This document shows, piece by piece, positions 1-12,745 of a DNA stretch of 64,000 nucleotides. The stretch lies in assembly GCA_963969495.1 (NCBI GenBank), contig OZ018322.1, positions 159,116,848 through 159,180,847 on the forward strand, given 5' to 3'. Numbering within the stretch: position 1 is the first letter of the stretch; each line of letters opens with the position of its first letter. This stretch comes from Ceratothoa steindachneri. Taxonomy: Eukaryota; Arthropoda; Malacostraca; Isopoda; Cymothoidae. The translations under genes were made by a program, and so were the position numbers. The notes under the pieces are model-generated. The model was not told the origin of the DNA. It searched no databases and saw only the letters and a program-made list of their open reading frames with translations.

Positions 1-3000
1 TATGTAAGCTAGTGACATTAACTAGTACGAAGTAAACGTACTTGTACGTAGCGAAGGACGCATACGTACATTTGAAGGATATATGCATATATATTCGTAA
101 CTGTATATATACATAATCTCGTGGCTGGGGAGGTGACCTATTCCTCGACACCCTATCTTGCAATATTAAAGAAAGTTAATAATTGATCTATACTCTAGTT
201 TATGATACATATCTGATAAAAACCCGAATTCAATATTTCTTCTGCTTTGTCAAATCCTTCAAAAATGTACATCAAAATCCGTCAAACATTTTTTTTGTAT
301 CTTGTTCAAAATTAAATAGGCAACCACACGGGTGATTTCATATACCACTGCAAAACGTTTTAGAGGAGGTAAATGATAAGAAAAGTATGAACACAAATCG
401 TCATTATCAGATCGTAAATTCAAAATGATGATTATTTAGGATTGACCAAATCTTAAAACGGAACAAAACAAAAGGATAAAAACAAGTAATAATAAAACTT
501 CGTATAGTCTTTTATCCTAGACTAAGGACTCGCATGCTTACGATTTTATCAATGGGTCATTAAAAGCCGGAAAAGAATAAAACACCTTTTATTGGCATTT
601 GTGAAGCAACCATGACTCTCTTCACGATGTTCTCGTATGAAAAATGCATGAAGTCTTTGCTTCAAAGGATTAGGTGATATTCGAGAATTTATGACCTTTT
701 CGCCGCGAGATTCACAAGGGTGAGTTTAAGGATATGAAAAAACGGCCTTTTCCTCATCGAATGTCTCCTATTTACACTGAAGTAAAACCGTAAACACGAA
801 TAACCATAAACGGATATGATTTTCCACGTAGACATGGCAAACCATTGCAATTATTGTATTGATGACCTTCTGACAAAGTGAGAAACTGTCGCAAAATGGA
901 TAATACTAAATTACACATAAAACAACCAAGGAGACAGGGAAATAGTAAGTATAGTTAAAACGCAACCAAATCATTTTATTGGAGAGAATATTGCCAAAAA
1001 TTGCATGAGCTATGCACTTTCAATTTCCTATTTTGATTTCCTGCTACTCTCCCTTTCTCTAGCTGAATTTCCCTCACAATGCCCTAATGAAAAGACCATT
1101 AAATATTTTTTCATAATCAAATTAATTAAAAATCGGACTCAATAGGTCCATATATGAATAATATATTACTAATTTGAACATGATTTATTGCTCCAACACT
1201 ATAAAACAAGGAAACTTTTCTGTTTCACCTTAAAACTGGAGTAATTCCTTCTCTTTGCTCTTGTGCCCAGACTTATTCTCAAAAGCACCTTAATTGTATT
1301 CATTCTAAACATATCTATTTGACGAAATTTTTATCAATTTTTGGTAACAACTACTTTTGCAGGATACCGACGAATTTCCATTTACTCATCGAAGGTGGAT
1401 TTAGGGAGGTGGGAGACTTGTGCTCAATCATTATGCTCTGATTTGCTCTAGACGAGGAAGGTAATTTTTAACATAATTTTATTCTCTTGGGAAACAAATA
1501 GCCCTGAGTGTTGCCAAGCAAACCAACCGAAAATAGATATCATAATATCTTTTCCCATAAGAGCTTTCCTCCAGCAGCTACAAGTCTAGCGCAGAGGGCC
1601 ACCCCACTTAAATTTTATTGCTTCGAGAAGACTTGCAAGGGAATAAACTAACGATAACTCATCCGCTTCTGAAACCAACTAGGCTCTTTCTCTACCCCTT
1701 GAGAGAGAGAGCATGTGAGGCAGAGCCTTCTCGCGTTTCACTATGATTTATGCTCGTGCGCTAATTCTCAATATGATCATCATCCCTACCGATGCACCGC
1801 TACCCCTGCCTTCCATTCACCGGTACCCTCCTTCAGGACTTTTTCTCCAAGTATGTCTCAAACGGTTGCTTTTTTCACTCTCATGAGGGAGTCTAGAAAG
1901 GTGCTACCAGGCAGAGGTGTGCGCAATACAGTCTCAGACCTTGCATTCTACGTGGATTATTTGGAAATCACTTTCTTCTTTTAATATGCTGACATATCAG
2001 CAAGCAAAGGAAGTCGCGCATTTGTTGTAAGCCTCCGACTGAACTTCACATTCATAAAGTGCAGAACGCTTAATGGCCTGCCTTCACCGATAAATTTGCG
2101 TTGAATTATTGCTTGCTACGAGAATACCACACCTTCTAAGAATTAAAGATTATATTCATTATTCTTTAATTTCATATGTCTATGTGCGAGGATTTTTTTT
2201 TAGCTTTCCTCGCAATGAACTGTTCGTAAAGTATTTTTCCCTTTTCTTACTATTTCTGATTTTTACTGTTCATAATGTAAGCTCAAGAAGGAGTTAGTAA
2301 ATGTTAGGTTAGCTTATTCCTAGACATTGGAGGTCACCCGTCTTTTAAACAGTACAGATTAAGCAACTTTAACTCCATTTTGGTTACTCTGTTCCATTTT
2401 AAGATGTCTACCCCAAATCGTAGAATCCAACAGTCTCTGTCTTTAATGCGCTACTCTCATCGGGCCGAAACCTGAAATGCGTAGTATTCTCACCACCTTC
2501 ATTGGCACCAAACCGAGAGGAAAATTTTCCGATACAAGGGTCTTTTTCTTGGAGAAACGCACCAGGAATATTTGAACTCTGTTTTTATCTAGGTACCCAC
2601 ACTTGAATGGCACATTTGCAGGCTTATAGTTTCTTGTATCTATCCCTTTAAAATTCTTCTCAGTGTGGCGTGCATGATGTTGTATGTTAGTAAGGTTAGG
2701 CTATTGCTTTCTACCGGTCTTCATTGTCTCCAAACCTTACTACAGGTGTCAGCTTTACTATTCTGCGTCCAAAGGTTTATTGTGGCTATTGTGTTCTATT
2801 CAAGACAGTGGTGTCCAGTGCACTATTCGTTTCTTTCTCAAGAACCCAACAGCAGGCCTCCTTGTTGACTATATAAAGATTTTACTCGCCTTGTATCGTA
2901 TATAATGCCTAACACTCTCGCATACAAAGAGGGAGTGTTTGCTAGAAGTGACTCCAATTTTGCCAAAAACGATTTTAGTCTAATGCTTAAATTTCCGCTA

Positions 3001-4399
3001 GACTTTGCTATGAATCTTCGTAGGGCAGTGTTGATGCTTATGCCAAAGATGTTACCTTGGATGCTATCGCCATTGAATATTTGTAACCCGAATTATTCTT
3101 GCAAACCTGTCCCAAAACTGGGACCAGGCAATTCTTTATTCTCTAATAATGCAACAAGTTGAACTGGAATCAATGGTGAATTTCGTCGAGCGAGGTCCAG
3201 TTTCGGGTATGATTCAAAACACGTCCAGCACTCATTCTGGCGAGATTATGTGTCGTTACCGAACTAAAAGTCTCCTCTTGCAGATGTGTCGAATTGAATC
3301 AAAAGTATTCGTGACATATTCTCGCAGGTTACCCCTCCCTTTCAACAGAAGAATGGGAACGCAATCTCCAACCTCGCATCCGTGGCGGAATCTTTCACGA
3401 CCCCTTTCTACATATGATCTAGCCGAGGTGCTGCTCCAAAAACATTACATACACGTTCTGATGTCGCTGATAGCCACTGCATTGACCTGATTTCCAGAGG
3501 CTTGGAACCCTCCAAAATAAGTATTATTTTAATTGAGCTGCCTCCACTCTTGGTTTATGCGCGGACAACAACCCTGTTCCAGAATATGACCGTTTTCAAA
3601 GCTTCTACATCTCGGTGGGAGAGGCATTTTGTTACTAATAGATTTGTTCTACATGATCTGGAAATATAGTATCCTTCCAGACTCTTGTTGAATGGCTACT
3701 GTACTCTCTTTTCGAAAATAGGAGAGAGATATCTCTATCCCGGTCAGTTTCCTACCAATTTCTCTAATCCCCTTCTCTTATCAATCAATCCTTATTTAAT
3801 CGTGCATAAGCGTAATTACGATTATTTTCATACAACTTCGATTGTGTACTAGCTATGAGAGCGTGATGTTTTTAGGCTATAACTAAATTTAGTTCAGTAA
3901 ACTTAATTCTAATGCTCCTAGAATTAGAAACATACCTCTTTATATCCGTTTTTAGGTGCATTTATATTATTATAATTTTAAATATTATTAATAGAATCAG
4001 TATTACAATCACTAGCATTATCAACATTATTACTGGTATCGTTATTAATATTTTTTTAAATAAACACTATGTAACGCAAGTTTTTTCCTTAGCTGTAAAT
4101 GTTATTTTCCAACTTCTTTTATTTCAGAACAATTGAAAATAGCCGTTATTTATTTTAAACTTTGCTTTTGGGACTTTTATGATAAAATATTTACTGAAAA
4201 TGGGCAAATTTTAGGTTTTTCTCCATTTTATTGCAAAAAAGAAAAACAGAGAGAGTAATGTATATAATTGTAGTGAAATCCACCAGATATTTCTAAAAAC
4301 AAGTAAAAAAGGTTAGAAGGGAAACTTTCATCAATTTCCGCTTGAAGTGTAAATTACTTTCACATACAAGCCACCAAATGTAGTCTTCCATTAACTTTT
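1..4399. other. AT-rich region without a recognisable gene
   Basis: The region is AT-rich throughout. Short frames at 1715-1984, 2109-2297, 2665-2905, 2905-3162 and 3149-3490 show no domain, motif or family resemblance I recognise, and their composition matches the surrounding DNA. The 2300-3500 part is somewhat less AT-rich and could be an old transposon remnant, but I could not place it. Around 3960-4060 there is low-complexity ATT-rich sequence. Confidence 0.5.
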
Positions 4400-4860
4400 C
4401 ATTGTATACTCATTGGCATCTATGTTCCATTTTCAATATATTTTGATTGAAGCGCTCTCCTGATTTCTCTGAATATACTCTCCTATTCTCTTTGAACTTA
4501 TCAAGTTCGGCATCAAAAATATGCACTTTCAGGGAGATTCTGCAGCTGGGTTGGCCATAACTTCTCACGGAGCTCATAAACAATTCTATATAATTGACAA
4601 CCTTATGGTAGGTGAAAAATCTCTCATATACTGAACAAAACACTTCCAGGGTTCGTTTTCCTTAATTGCAATGTTTTCAAGGAATTTTGAACACCCTACA
4701 ATTTTCATGAACTGTGATGCAACAATGACAACAACTTTCACCTTTGCCTGAGAGAGTTTGAGAAAGAAATTTTGGAGGTATTGAAGGCTGCAGTCTCGTA
4801 TTTCAGAGCTCAAACAAACTGCTTCATGAGACAGTTTCAGACGCAATGAAAGGAACAAAA
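4400..4860 (-). pseudogene. C-terminal fragment of orphan multicopy family 1
   Basis: Two overlapping minus-strand frames (4586-4858, then 4410-4643) carry consecutive pieces of one protein. The first reads LQYLQNFFLKLSQAKVKV followed by an acidic, Trp-containing stretch (NEPWKCFVQYMRDF). The second has CRISLKVHIFDAELDKFKEN and YSEKSGERFNQNILKMEHR. From memory this matches the C-terminal third of a multicopy protein family found in many arthropod and other invertebrate genomes, whose hallmarks are a MSLK-H-hydrophobic segment, a GERFHQDI motif and a following R-YQG motif. A second copy lies at 39.8-41.4 kb in this window. The frame break near 4640 and the missing N-terminal part show it is a dead fragment. 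The family's biochemical function and transposon class are unknown to me. Confidence 0.7.
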
Positions 4861-7800
4861 CCTTTTGAGTGTCTATCTCAAATGCTTGACATTATGCCCT
4901 CTAACAAAAAACTCCCATTGTTTCCAGTGTTACCTGTATTAATGTCCTGTGTTATCCTCGCTCACTCAAAGACTAATATTGCATGGAAATTTAGTACAAG
5001 CTCTCTGGTGCCCTATTAAAAATACTGCTATTTCAAATTTTCCATTCACTTCCCAGATATATAGCTCCAAGCTGAATAAACCAAGGAAAAGGATGGATGC
5101 TTATACCAATTATGGAGAAGTATAAATTTAATGCTTCTTCAAGAGCTGTCAATGAGAAGCCTCGACTAGTCTGGATTACATATAAGTAATTCCTATTATA
5201 TTAAAGAGTACAAGATTCAATTATTGGCTACCCATCATACAGCGTTAAAGACAAAAGCACATATATACAGTAGTGATTTCTAAAAAGGAAACCGTCAAAA
5301 GATCCGATACAAAATAGAAGAAAATAGAAAACACCGAGCAGTCAACTAAACGGTAAAGTTAAAGGTACCCCAAACTCCCAAGAAAACATCATATAAAGAT
5401 CTAAATCCCACTTACTCCCTAATGTCCCACGATTCAATTAAAAAAAGAACTGCAACTTCTTGGAAAAAAACAACTATCGATGTTCACTCATCAGCAAGGA
5501 TTCTCGGAGCAGCACTGTGCCCCAGAGGTACGGCAGGAAAGCCCACCGGTGTGTGGACATGCTCTTGCGCCTACCAGCCACTTTATCCCCTCCCCTCCTA
5601 CTGCCTTGTGAGTTCTGCCTTTTTAGGCAAAGGGTAAAGGAAGGATACCAAGATCACAAACCAAGATTAGAAGTGCCTATAGGCGAGCACCAACACGCCG
5701 GTTGTTTGGCAGCTCCCTACAGCTAGGAATGATGCCTTGTCGTCTCGAATAACTTTTGCCACAAGGGTCCTTCTCCCCACGGTAAAGATTCAGGTCCGAA
5801 TACTGCACACATTCCTACCCGTTTAAAGCCCACAATATGAGGACATCAGTAATCATCGACCTCAATGGACTACCCAAAGCAGCAGATACATCATTGCAAT
5901 AGCATAGTGCAGCGTGATATGTAAATAATCTAGATGAAGTTTTATTACATTTACTTTGGCATGACACTTGACTTTGATAAGCCAATATATCTGACAAATT
6001 CATTAAGATCTCTTTGGTTTAGAAGTATGGATTCCTCTCAACAGCCATATCTTTGACTATGTAGTCTACATCATCATTGATCTATTATGCTTACTTCTGA
6101 GGGTGGCTTATTCCTTCGTGGATTGCAAGTATAGGAAGATCAGCATTCCGTGGTACTAGTGCAATAGATGATTAAAATATACTTTAATCCTCTTTTGGCT
6201 TATAAACAAATATTATATCTTATGTAAATACTTGTGACTTTCAATATTTTACTCTTAACAACAAACTATTTCTTACCTTCCAGGTTTTTTACAGTGTTCA
6301 CAAGCAAGCTGAGGGGCTTGGGTTCCCCTGGGTCTCAACTAACATATCAAAGTACAACCTGAACAAAGTTAATAGATTTGTAGGGAATGTTAGCATTTCT
6401 CGGTTCTCTGTGAATCCCCGCTGATCTCATATTATCAGCAACCTTCACTCTGTGATTGCTATGCCAATATAGACCCTCAGTTTAAACATGGCTGTTTTTG
6501 TTTACGCGTGGCTTCTCTAAAGAATCTTCAATGTCTGATTTTAATCTCAGTGAAATCTCGGAGTTTAGGTGAGATCAAGTTTTTGTGCAGGTTTTACTAC
6601 CCATTTGCACTGATTACTGCCACTTATATTGGGCCCACGTCAAATCACTAGCCATACCCAATGCAGATTAACCTTACTAAACGAAGTGGTAAATAACCAA
6701 ATCTAAAAATAATCACAGTTATATTTATTAAGGTATTTAGGAGTCCCACCATAATAAGTATGTTTTGCTTGAAACCAGCAATTGGTGTTAGGTGTGGGGT
6801 AAACGAACAATAAAAATCTGCATTTCATCCATTCCTTTCTTCTCGTCTCCTGCCCTTTACGCGTGCAAAGCACCAGGATTTTTCTGTACTTAAACATAAT
6901 CATGCTACGTAATACATACATAAACGTACAGCAAGAAAGAAAATACAGTATATAAATATGTAAATGCATGAATTTTGTCCCCCCGTAGACAACTGGAAAC
7001 TGTTATTGACATGTAAAGATGTTTGAAACGTGTTCGGATTGCTTGAAAATCATCGGATCATTTGAATATAGAGAAGATATTCAATCGTAATCAGAACCAG
7101 TTCGGACTTCCCAAAGACGAAATGAGATAATAAATAGAAGATAATGTTTGAAACGTATTCAAATCATCGAAAACAATCATGATCACTTACATGAACCTGC
7201 TTAGAAATCCTAAGGAATCCATCCATTATCCATGAATATGTTGCTTATATTTATGGAAGGGTAATCTCTTCGAATGCAAGAATGTTTTTCCTGTGAATAA
7301 TGTGTTGTTTTTTTTCTATTTTTTGTTAGCTCTGCTAGTGTTTAATTTTGAGGAGTAAGGGGTTTGCTAGCGATATATATGCGTTCATTGTACTCCCTTT
7401 TGAGGTTGTGTGGAGCATGTCTGGAGATTTTGAATGTGAGATTTGCATTAGTCTTTGTTGTAGCCAGCATTAGAAACAAGTGTTGGTGTTTTAGTCGCGT
7501 AGATGCGACTCTATAAGTTGCTATGGTCGATGTCCGTCAGTCGGATGAAAATCATTTTACGTTTTAATGAATTTTTTTAGCAATAACATCGTAACTATTA
7601 AGCCAATTCTAACGAAATTTAAAACACCTCATGTTGTTTTGCATTCTCTTTCAAAAGCTTTAATTGCCAAGGTCGTCTCAAGGTTAGTCCGGAAATTATT
7701 TAAATAAAACTTACTATTTGTCGTATTGCACTACTTGTTGAAAGTTTTGAATTTCGTAAGGTCAATGGTTATAAGTCAGAATAATTGCAGATCACGGGTT

Positions 7801-7873
7801 ATTTTGGTGTATTCAAATGGTAGGGTGTGTATTGTGATGTCATCTGCATAGACAAAGAATGGATGTTGGACAT
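4861..7873. other. AT-rich region with a small GC-richer patch; no recognisable gene
   Basis: Mostly AT-rich sequence with no gene I can support. The part at about 5480-5790 is clearly richer in G and C and holds overlapping short frames at 5422-5637 and 5460-5726 without recognisable motifs. A splice-acceptor-like pyrimidine tract ends at CCTTCCAG (about 6284) and is followed by 47 open codons, discussed as a finding. A six-base-stem hairpin (AGTCGC / GCGACT) lies at about 7494-7511. Confidence 0.45.
7869..7873 (+). repeat. Target-site duplication, left copy (GACAT)
   Basis: GACAT sits immediately before the TGTGAGG start of the solo LTR and is repeated exactly at 8802-8806 right after its terminal CA. 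A five-base duplication is usual for Ty3/gypsy-type integrases. Its preservation fixes both ends of the LTR. Confidence 0.8.
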
Positions 7874-8801
7874 TGTGAGGAAATCCCTACGTGGAAGATC
7901 TTTAGCAGAAAGGAACTACCATGTGCAGCAGAAGGCCCGGCTTGGCCTAAAGTGGTGCCCCCCCCCCCTTCCACAAGCAGGAGCCTCGAACCGAGTCCCC
8001 CCACGATTCACCTTCATGCGGATTAAAGTAGCTCTGCAAGAATATTCGAGGCCCTTCGAGAGTAGAACTGTTTCCCGCTAACCCCCAACTCCGAGGAGAG
8101 CCTTGGACATAAATACGCTCGACTCTCCGAAAGAGACACAGAGTTTGAGAAATCTCTCCAGACCCCAGAAGATTCCCAATGGTTCCAAGTCAAGCGCTAG
8201 CAACAAAGCAAAGTGACAGCTGGACTATTTTGTGTATTTGGAATTAGCCCCAGCCAGGAGGTAATTCCACTGAACGATCGTCCCGAGTGATTTGGCGGAC
8301 TTCTCTCATCAACTCCTGTCGAAGCCCTCCTTATTTCGGGTAGCCGAAATCCTCTCACCTAGACTAGAAGTTACCCCCCCCCCCTTTCTTTTGGACAACC
8401 GTCATCACTCCAATCTTCTGTTAGGAAGTTCAGAACGGCCACACCTCACCTACAAAAGACATCCGTAAGCCAACCCCTCTTCCCCCTTCAGTAACCCAAT
8501 TGAGTTAATTCCCCCTTTCATTTACTGATGTGATTTTGCCCGTTAATTCTCTGAGGTAATTTTACCCATCAATTCTCTTATTAAATTGGTGTAAATAAAA
8601 TTATATTTTTATACATGTCTCTTTAAATAACCTTGAACTTTGCCATTGTCCATAATATACCTGACCTCGTTGCACTCTCTCGTTACTCAGCCCGTCTGAA
8701 CGCGTGGTTTTCCGTCCCTTTTGTCGGTTCGCTTTCAAGTTATTGGTCCTCTCCCATAGATATAATATGGCATTGATATAATGTATTGTCATACCATGAC
8801 A
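7874..8801 (+). mobile_element. Solo LTR of the element A family
   Basis: This 928-bp sequence matches, in inverted orientation, the 996-bp 3' LTR at 11492-12487. Both begin TGTG(TG)AGG, share a CACGTGGAA- or TACGTGGAAG-type motif just inside, pass through a C-rich tract, and end ACCAYGACA. The TG...CA ends and the perfect GACAT duplication on both sides show a complete LTR left by recombination between the two LTRs of a once full element. The short frame at 7827-8081 lies largely inside the LTR and is not a gene. Confidence 0.85.
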
Positions 8802-8806
8802 GACAT
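8802..8806 (+). repeat. Target-site duplication, right copy (GACAT)
   Basis: Exact repeat of 7869-7873 directly after the terminal CA of the solo LTR. Confidence 0.8.
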
Positions 8807-11123
8807 TCTTGTATCAAAGTCAAAGAGGAGAAGATTGAAGATGGGAAGTGATAGAAGGCTTTCTTGCCTTTACAATAGCAAATTTAACCGTTCAAAATAC
8901 CGTATAAAAGAAATATACCTTTTTCCGGGATAGGTTTTCATACCTATGTACTAGCAAATAAAATTTTACGCGAATTCAGTTTAAATAATCAGAATCCAGA
9001 CTAATACTCTGATTAATTGTTCGCTATTTAATTTTTTTCCACCGCTTTTCCTTTAACCCTACCCGATCGATTTGCATTGTCTCTTTTATCATGTACACTC
9101 ACGTTCTGTTCTGTGATCCCTTGTTTTGTTTTTTTGAGTTAATAGTTTTCATGTCGGTTTCGTTAATTATTTTACCCAATTAAGTTCAGAAACTCTGAAA
9201 TATCCAAACTTATATTTAAGCATGAGGTATTTAAGGCCATACGATACCATTTCAAAGTAATTGTCGGACTATTATGCTAACGTTAGCTCATGGTACATTT
9301 TACCTCTACTTATACTAGACTTTACAGATCGTTCCTGTCTCTACATGTCAAAAGGTTAAGTACGACCACTATACAGTTTGCTATTCCTGGTCCAAGAGCA
9401 GGAGGGGATCTGCAGCTATATATCTTCCACAGATTTTTACTTTCTTTACGTATCTACCTTTACAAACTTTCTCCGTGATACGTCCTCGTTTTATTTGGAT
9501 ATAAATGCGAGGGCAAAAAGGATATTACTTCATCACGCCTTCATTCTTTCATTAGCACTAAGCTATAACGATATATCTATCTCCTTGTCTATTAGTCATT
9601 AGGTCCTTCTTCAAACCGCTCTCCCTCACTTCCTCTCTCCTTCAACATTGCTACTAAAGACTGCAAAGTGAAGTGCATTTTTCAACCCTACCTCATAGAA
9701 AACAAAGCAAAGTCATTTTCAATCACACTTTTTAGTTCCTGTCCAATATGTATACTAATTTCTATCTGATTTTAAGCGACATAACAATTATTCACTCCTC
9801 AGGAAAATTGGCTCTTTAATTGCTATTCATTGGCTTCTGATTAATAGTCCGAAAATTGAGGATATGCAATATTATGAAGTGAACTTAGTCATCTCCTTGA
9901 CTCGTGAGATTAGATGACTCATTTTTGTTAAAGAATTATATGGAAATAATTGAATAATTTATACTAAAATTAAATTACTCCTAGAATATCTATTTCCAAC
10001 TGGGTCAAGTGTTTCGATCGTAATTGGCCGATCACCAACTAGTTGGATTTCAACTAGCATTTGCTTCCTGCATCTTTTCCCGTTTGAGGATTGTTGCGGT
10101 TCCCCTTAAAACAAAAACAACTTTGCCTTGAATCTCGAAAACCTCTCGGTAGCCCGTAATGATATACATGAAATAATTTTTCTAATAAGAAAAATAGACA
10201 TCTTTCACATTTTATAATAGAAAAAAGGTAACCTTAAGTCTTCCTTGAAGTTATGTAAGAGTTAAGTTATTTCCTATATTGAGTTACTTAGTAATTTTCT
10301 ATAAAGATCCATAGTAAATATTCACCATCCTCATTACCTTTAGTTACAAGCAAATATACTTTCATATTAGGCTGCCTATTAATTAAAGAACGAAAATTGG
10401 AGGAATTGCAAAATGAGGTAACAATATTACTTTATTTTACTTGCAATATTTTTTTAAAATAAAGGAACCAGAGGGGAAAGGAAATTAGTCTTAGAATTTC
10501 ATCCTATCTTGGGTAATCTTTATCTAATTTCCCCTACATCACAAATATGAGGGACATGACATTGCTTTAAGTGTCACCTGGCCTTGAAAGTTGGTTTTGA
10601 AGTAGTCGCTACTTGTTTGCATGGGGGAGGAATTTAGGTACGCATCTGTATAATTTCCTTCGTCTTAAATTAGAGAAAGATCGAATTGATAGCTTGTCTG
10701 ATTTAGTGAAAGTTGGTCTACAAGGAGTGGGAGAACGTTTCGTATCAGATTCTGTGTTGTAGGAAGAGGAAAAAGAGGAGGCAGGAAGGAAGGCACTCCA
10801 GTAAGCTTATAAGTCGAATTTAAATTTCAATTGGCAATTCGCCATTGATGAATTTTAGAAAACTGCATTTCTATTTTACAAGGCTATAATATATTTTTTC
10901 TCTGTAATAAGATAGTTCCTCCTAACTTAGTATATGACAGCCTCAATAACAATGATATAATGCTAAATGGTTACTTACAAATTTAAAGGTTAGATAGTTG
11001 AGCTGATGGCTACTAATCTAATTTTAGGCAAAGAACTGAATAACTCATAATGCCCAAATTGTCAGGTTTTAGTTTTGAGTTTACAGTTACCAAAGGGACC
11101 TCTGTCTCTCTTTGTCTCTTTCT
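8807..11123. other. AT-rich region without a recognisable gene
   Basis: I see no domain-bearing frame, repeat or RNA gene here. The short frames at 9290-9602 have no recognisable motif. Confidence 0.5.
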
Positions 11124-11124
11124 G

Positions 11125-11194
<70 letters not shown>
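11124..11194. repeat. (TA)n microsatellite
   Basis: About 70 bp of nearly pure alternating TA, with one phase break near its start. It is one of six long TA tracts in the window. Confidence 0.95.
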
Positions 11195-11197
<3 letters not shown>

Positions 11198-11491
11198 TAA
11201 CAAGTAATTATCTTACAATCATTATTAAAACTTATTCTGCTACACTTTTTTATTCGTTTTCCATTTATCCACACTCTTCCTCTTTTTCTCATCTCTTCTT
11301 TTCCTATCTTAAATAGAACCATCTCTGTGCAAAAATGAAAATAAACTTAAAATAATTATCAGTTTCACTTTTATATTCAATCTTTATCAACAGGAGTAAA
11401 CACAATAACTGGCGTATTCTTACTCGACCTACAAGGAAAACATTATTTGTTATTTTATTCGACTTCATAAAATATAATGACAAAATCAGGA

Positions 11492-12487
11492 TGTCGTGGT
11501 ATGACATTATATTATATCAATACTATATTATATTTATGGGGGCAGGGACCGATAGCTTCAAGGCGAACCGACAAAAGGGACAGAACGCCACGAGTTTCAA
11601 AGAACAAAACAACTAGATAAGGTTGCAACGAGGTGAGGTATATTATGGGCAATAGCAAAGCTCAAGGTTATTTAAAGAGGCATGTACAAAAATATAATTT
11701 TATTTATTTAAAAATAATGAGAGAAATGATGGGAAAAAATTAAATCAGAGAATAAAAGGGGAAAATTACATCAGATGAACGAAGGGGAGGGGGGGGATTG
11801 TAGTTATGAATCAGACTATGAAGTTGAAACTTAGGGGGTTACGAGAGGAGAATATTGAAATGGGGGAAATTTACGCAAATAAGTTACTGGAGGGGTAGGG
11901 GGGTTGGTTTACAGAAGATTCCGGGTGAGACGTCAGGGTAAGGCTTGACGGATGTCTTCTGCACGTAAGACGTAGCCGCTAGAGGCTTCTGAGCAGAATG
12001 TAAAGAGATGGTGGTTCTCCAAAAAAGGGGAGGCGGTAACGGCCGGTCCAGGGGAAAGTATTTAGGCCACCCAAAAACAGGAGTTAACGAAAGAAGTCGA
12101 AAAAATCACTCGGTAGCGATCGTTAAATGGAATTAACTCACTGGCTGGGGCTAATCAAATAAACAAAAATAGTTCAGCTGTCACTTTGCTTTGTTGTTAG
12201 CACCTGACTTGGACCAGGTGAATTTTCTTAGGGTCAGGGCGAGACTTCTCAGCTTTGTGTCTCCTATTGGGAGTCGAGCACTATTTATGTCCAAGGCTCT
12301 CCCCGAATTTTCTTGCAGAAGCTATTCTAGCCCACGTAAAGGTGAATCGTGGTGGACGCGTTTAGAGGCTACCGCTTGTGGAAGGGGGGAGGACGGTACG
12401 CTTACCAATCTCAGCCTAACCGAGCCTTCTACAGCGCATGAAGGTTCCGTTCAGAACAAGAGATGCCACGTGGAATTCCCTCACACA
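11492..12487 (-). repeat. 3' LTR of element A
   Basis: Begins TGTGTGAGGG at 12487 and ends ACCACGACA at 11492 (minus strand), so it has the canonical TG...CA ends. It matches the solo LTR over its whole length and the 5' LTR remnant over 12000-12487. It is preceded on the minus strand by the purine-rich GGTTGGGAGA. Confidence 0.82.
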
Positions 12488-12497
12488 TCTCCCAACC
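12488..12497 (-). promoter_or_regulatory. Polypurine tract of element A
   Basis: GGTTGGGAGA on the minus strand lies directly before the TG of the 3' LTR, the place where plus-strand DNA synthesis is primed in LTR retrotransposons. A very similar run, GGTTGGGAGAGGA, precedes an LTR start at about 50727. Confidence 0.6.
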
Positions 12498-12745
12498 GAA
12501 AGATGATGCTTTACAGAGCAGTTGCGTCAAGAAGCATAATCCCACCGGTCTAACTAGAAATTTTGACCTGCTACGACAAGTGTACACACAGAAAAAAAAC
12601 CCTTTTAATCTAAGCTCAGCGGGGAATTTACGAACATAAGCCTTAAACACGACAATTCTAGAGAATTTAACGAGTAAAATTTTGAACCCCCCCAAAAAAT
12701 CACAGGAAAACATTGGTGACATTTCAGTGAACCCCCCAAAAACAA

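Noticed and set aside
2905..3490. Possible BEL/Pao-type remnant (DLISRGLEPSK-like reading near 3480, plus frames at 2905-3162 and 3149-3490)
   Set aside because: One short resemblance in a broken frame. The neighbouring pieces do not appear in the order expected for BEL/Pao pol, so it is not reported as an element.
7494..7511. Short perfect hairpin AGTCGC-GTAGAT-GCGACT
   Set aside because: A six-base stem without terminator, repeat or element context is likely to be chance.
12191..12553. 120-codon plus-strand frame and the 97-codon minus frame overlapping it
   Set aside because: They lie in the LTR and its edge and lack any domain. LTRs of this family are GC-richer, which lengthens chance frames.
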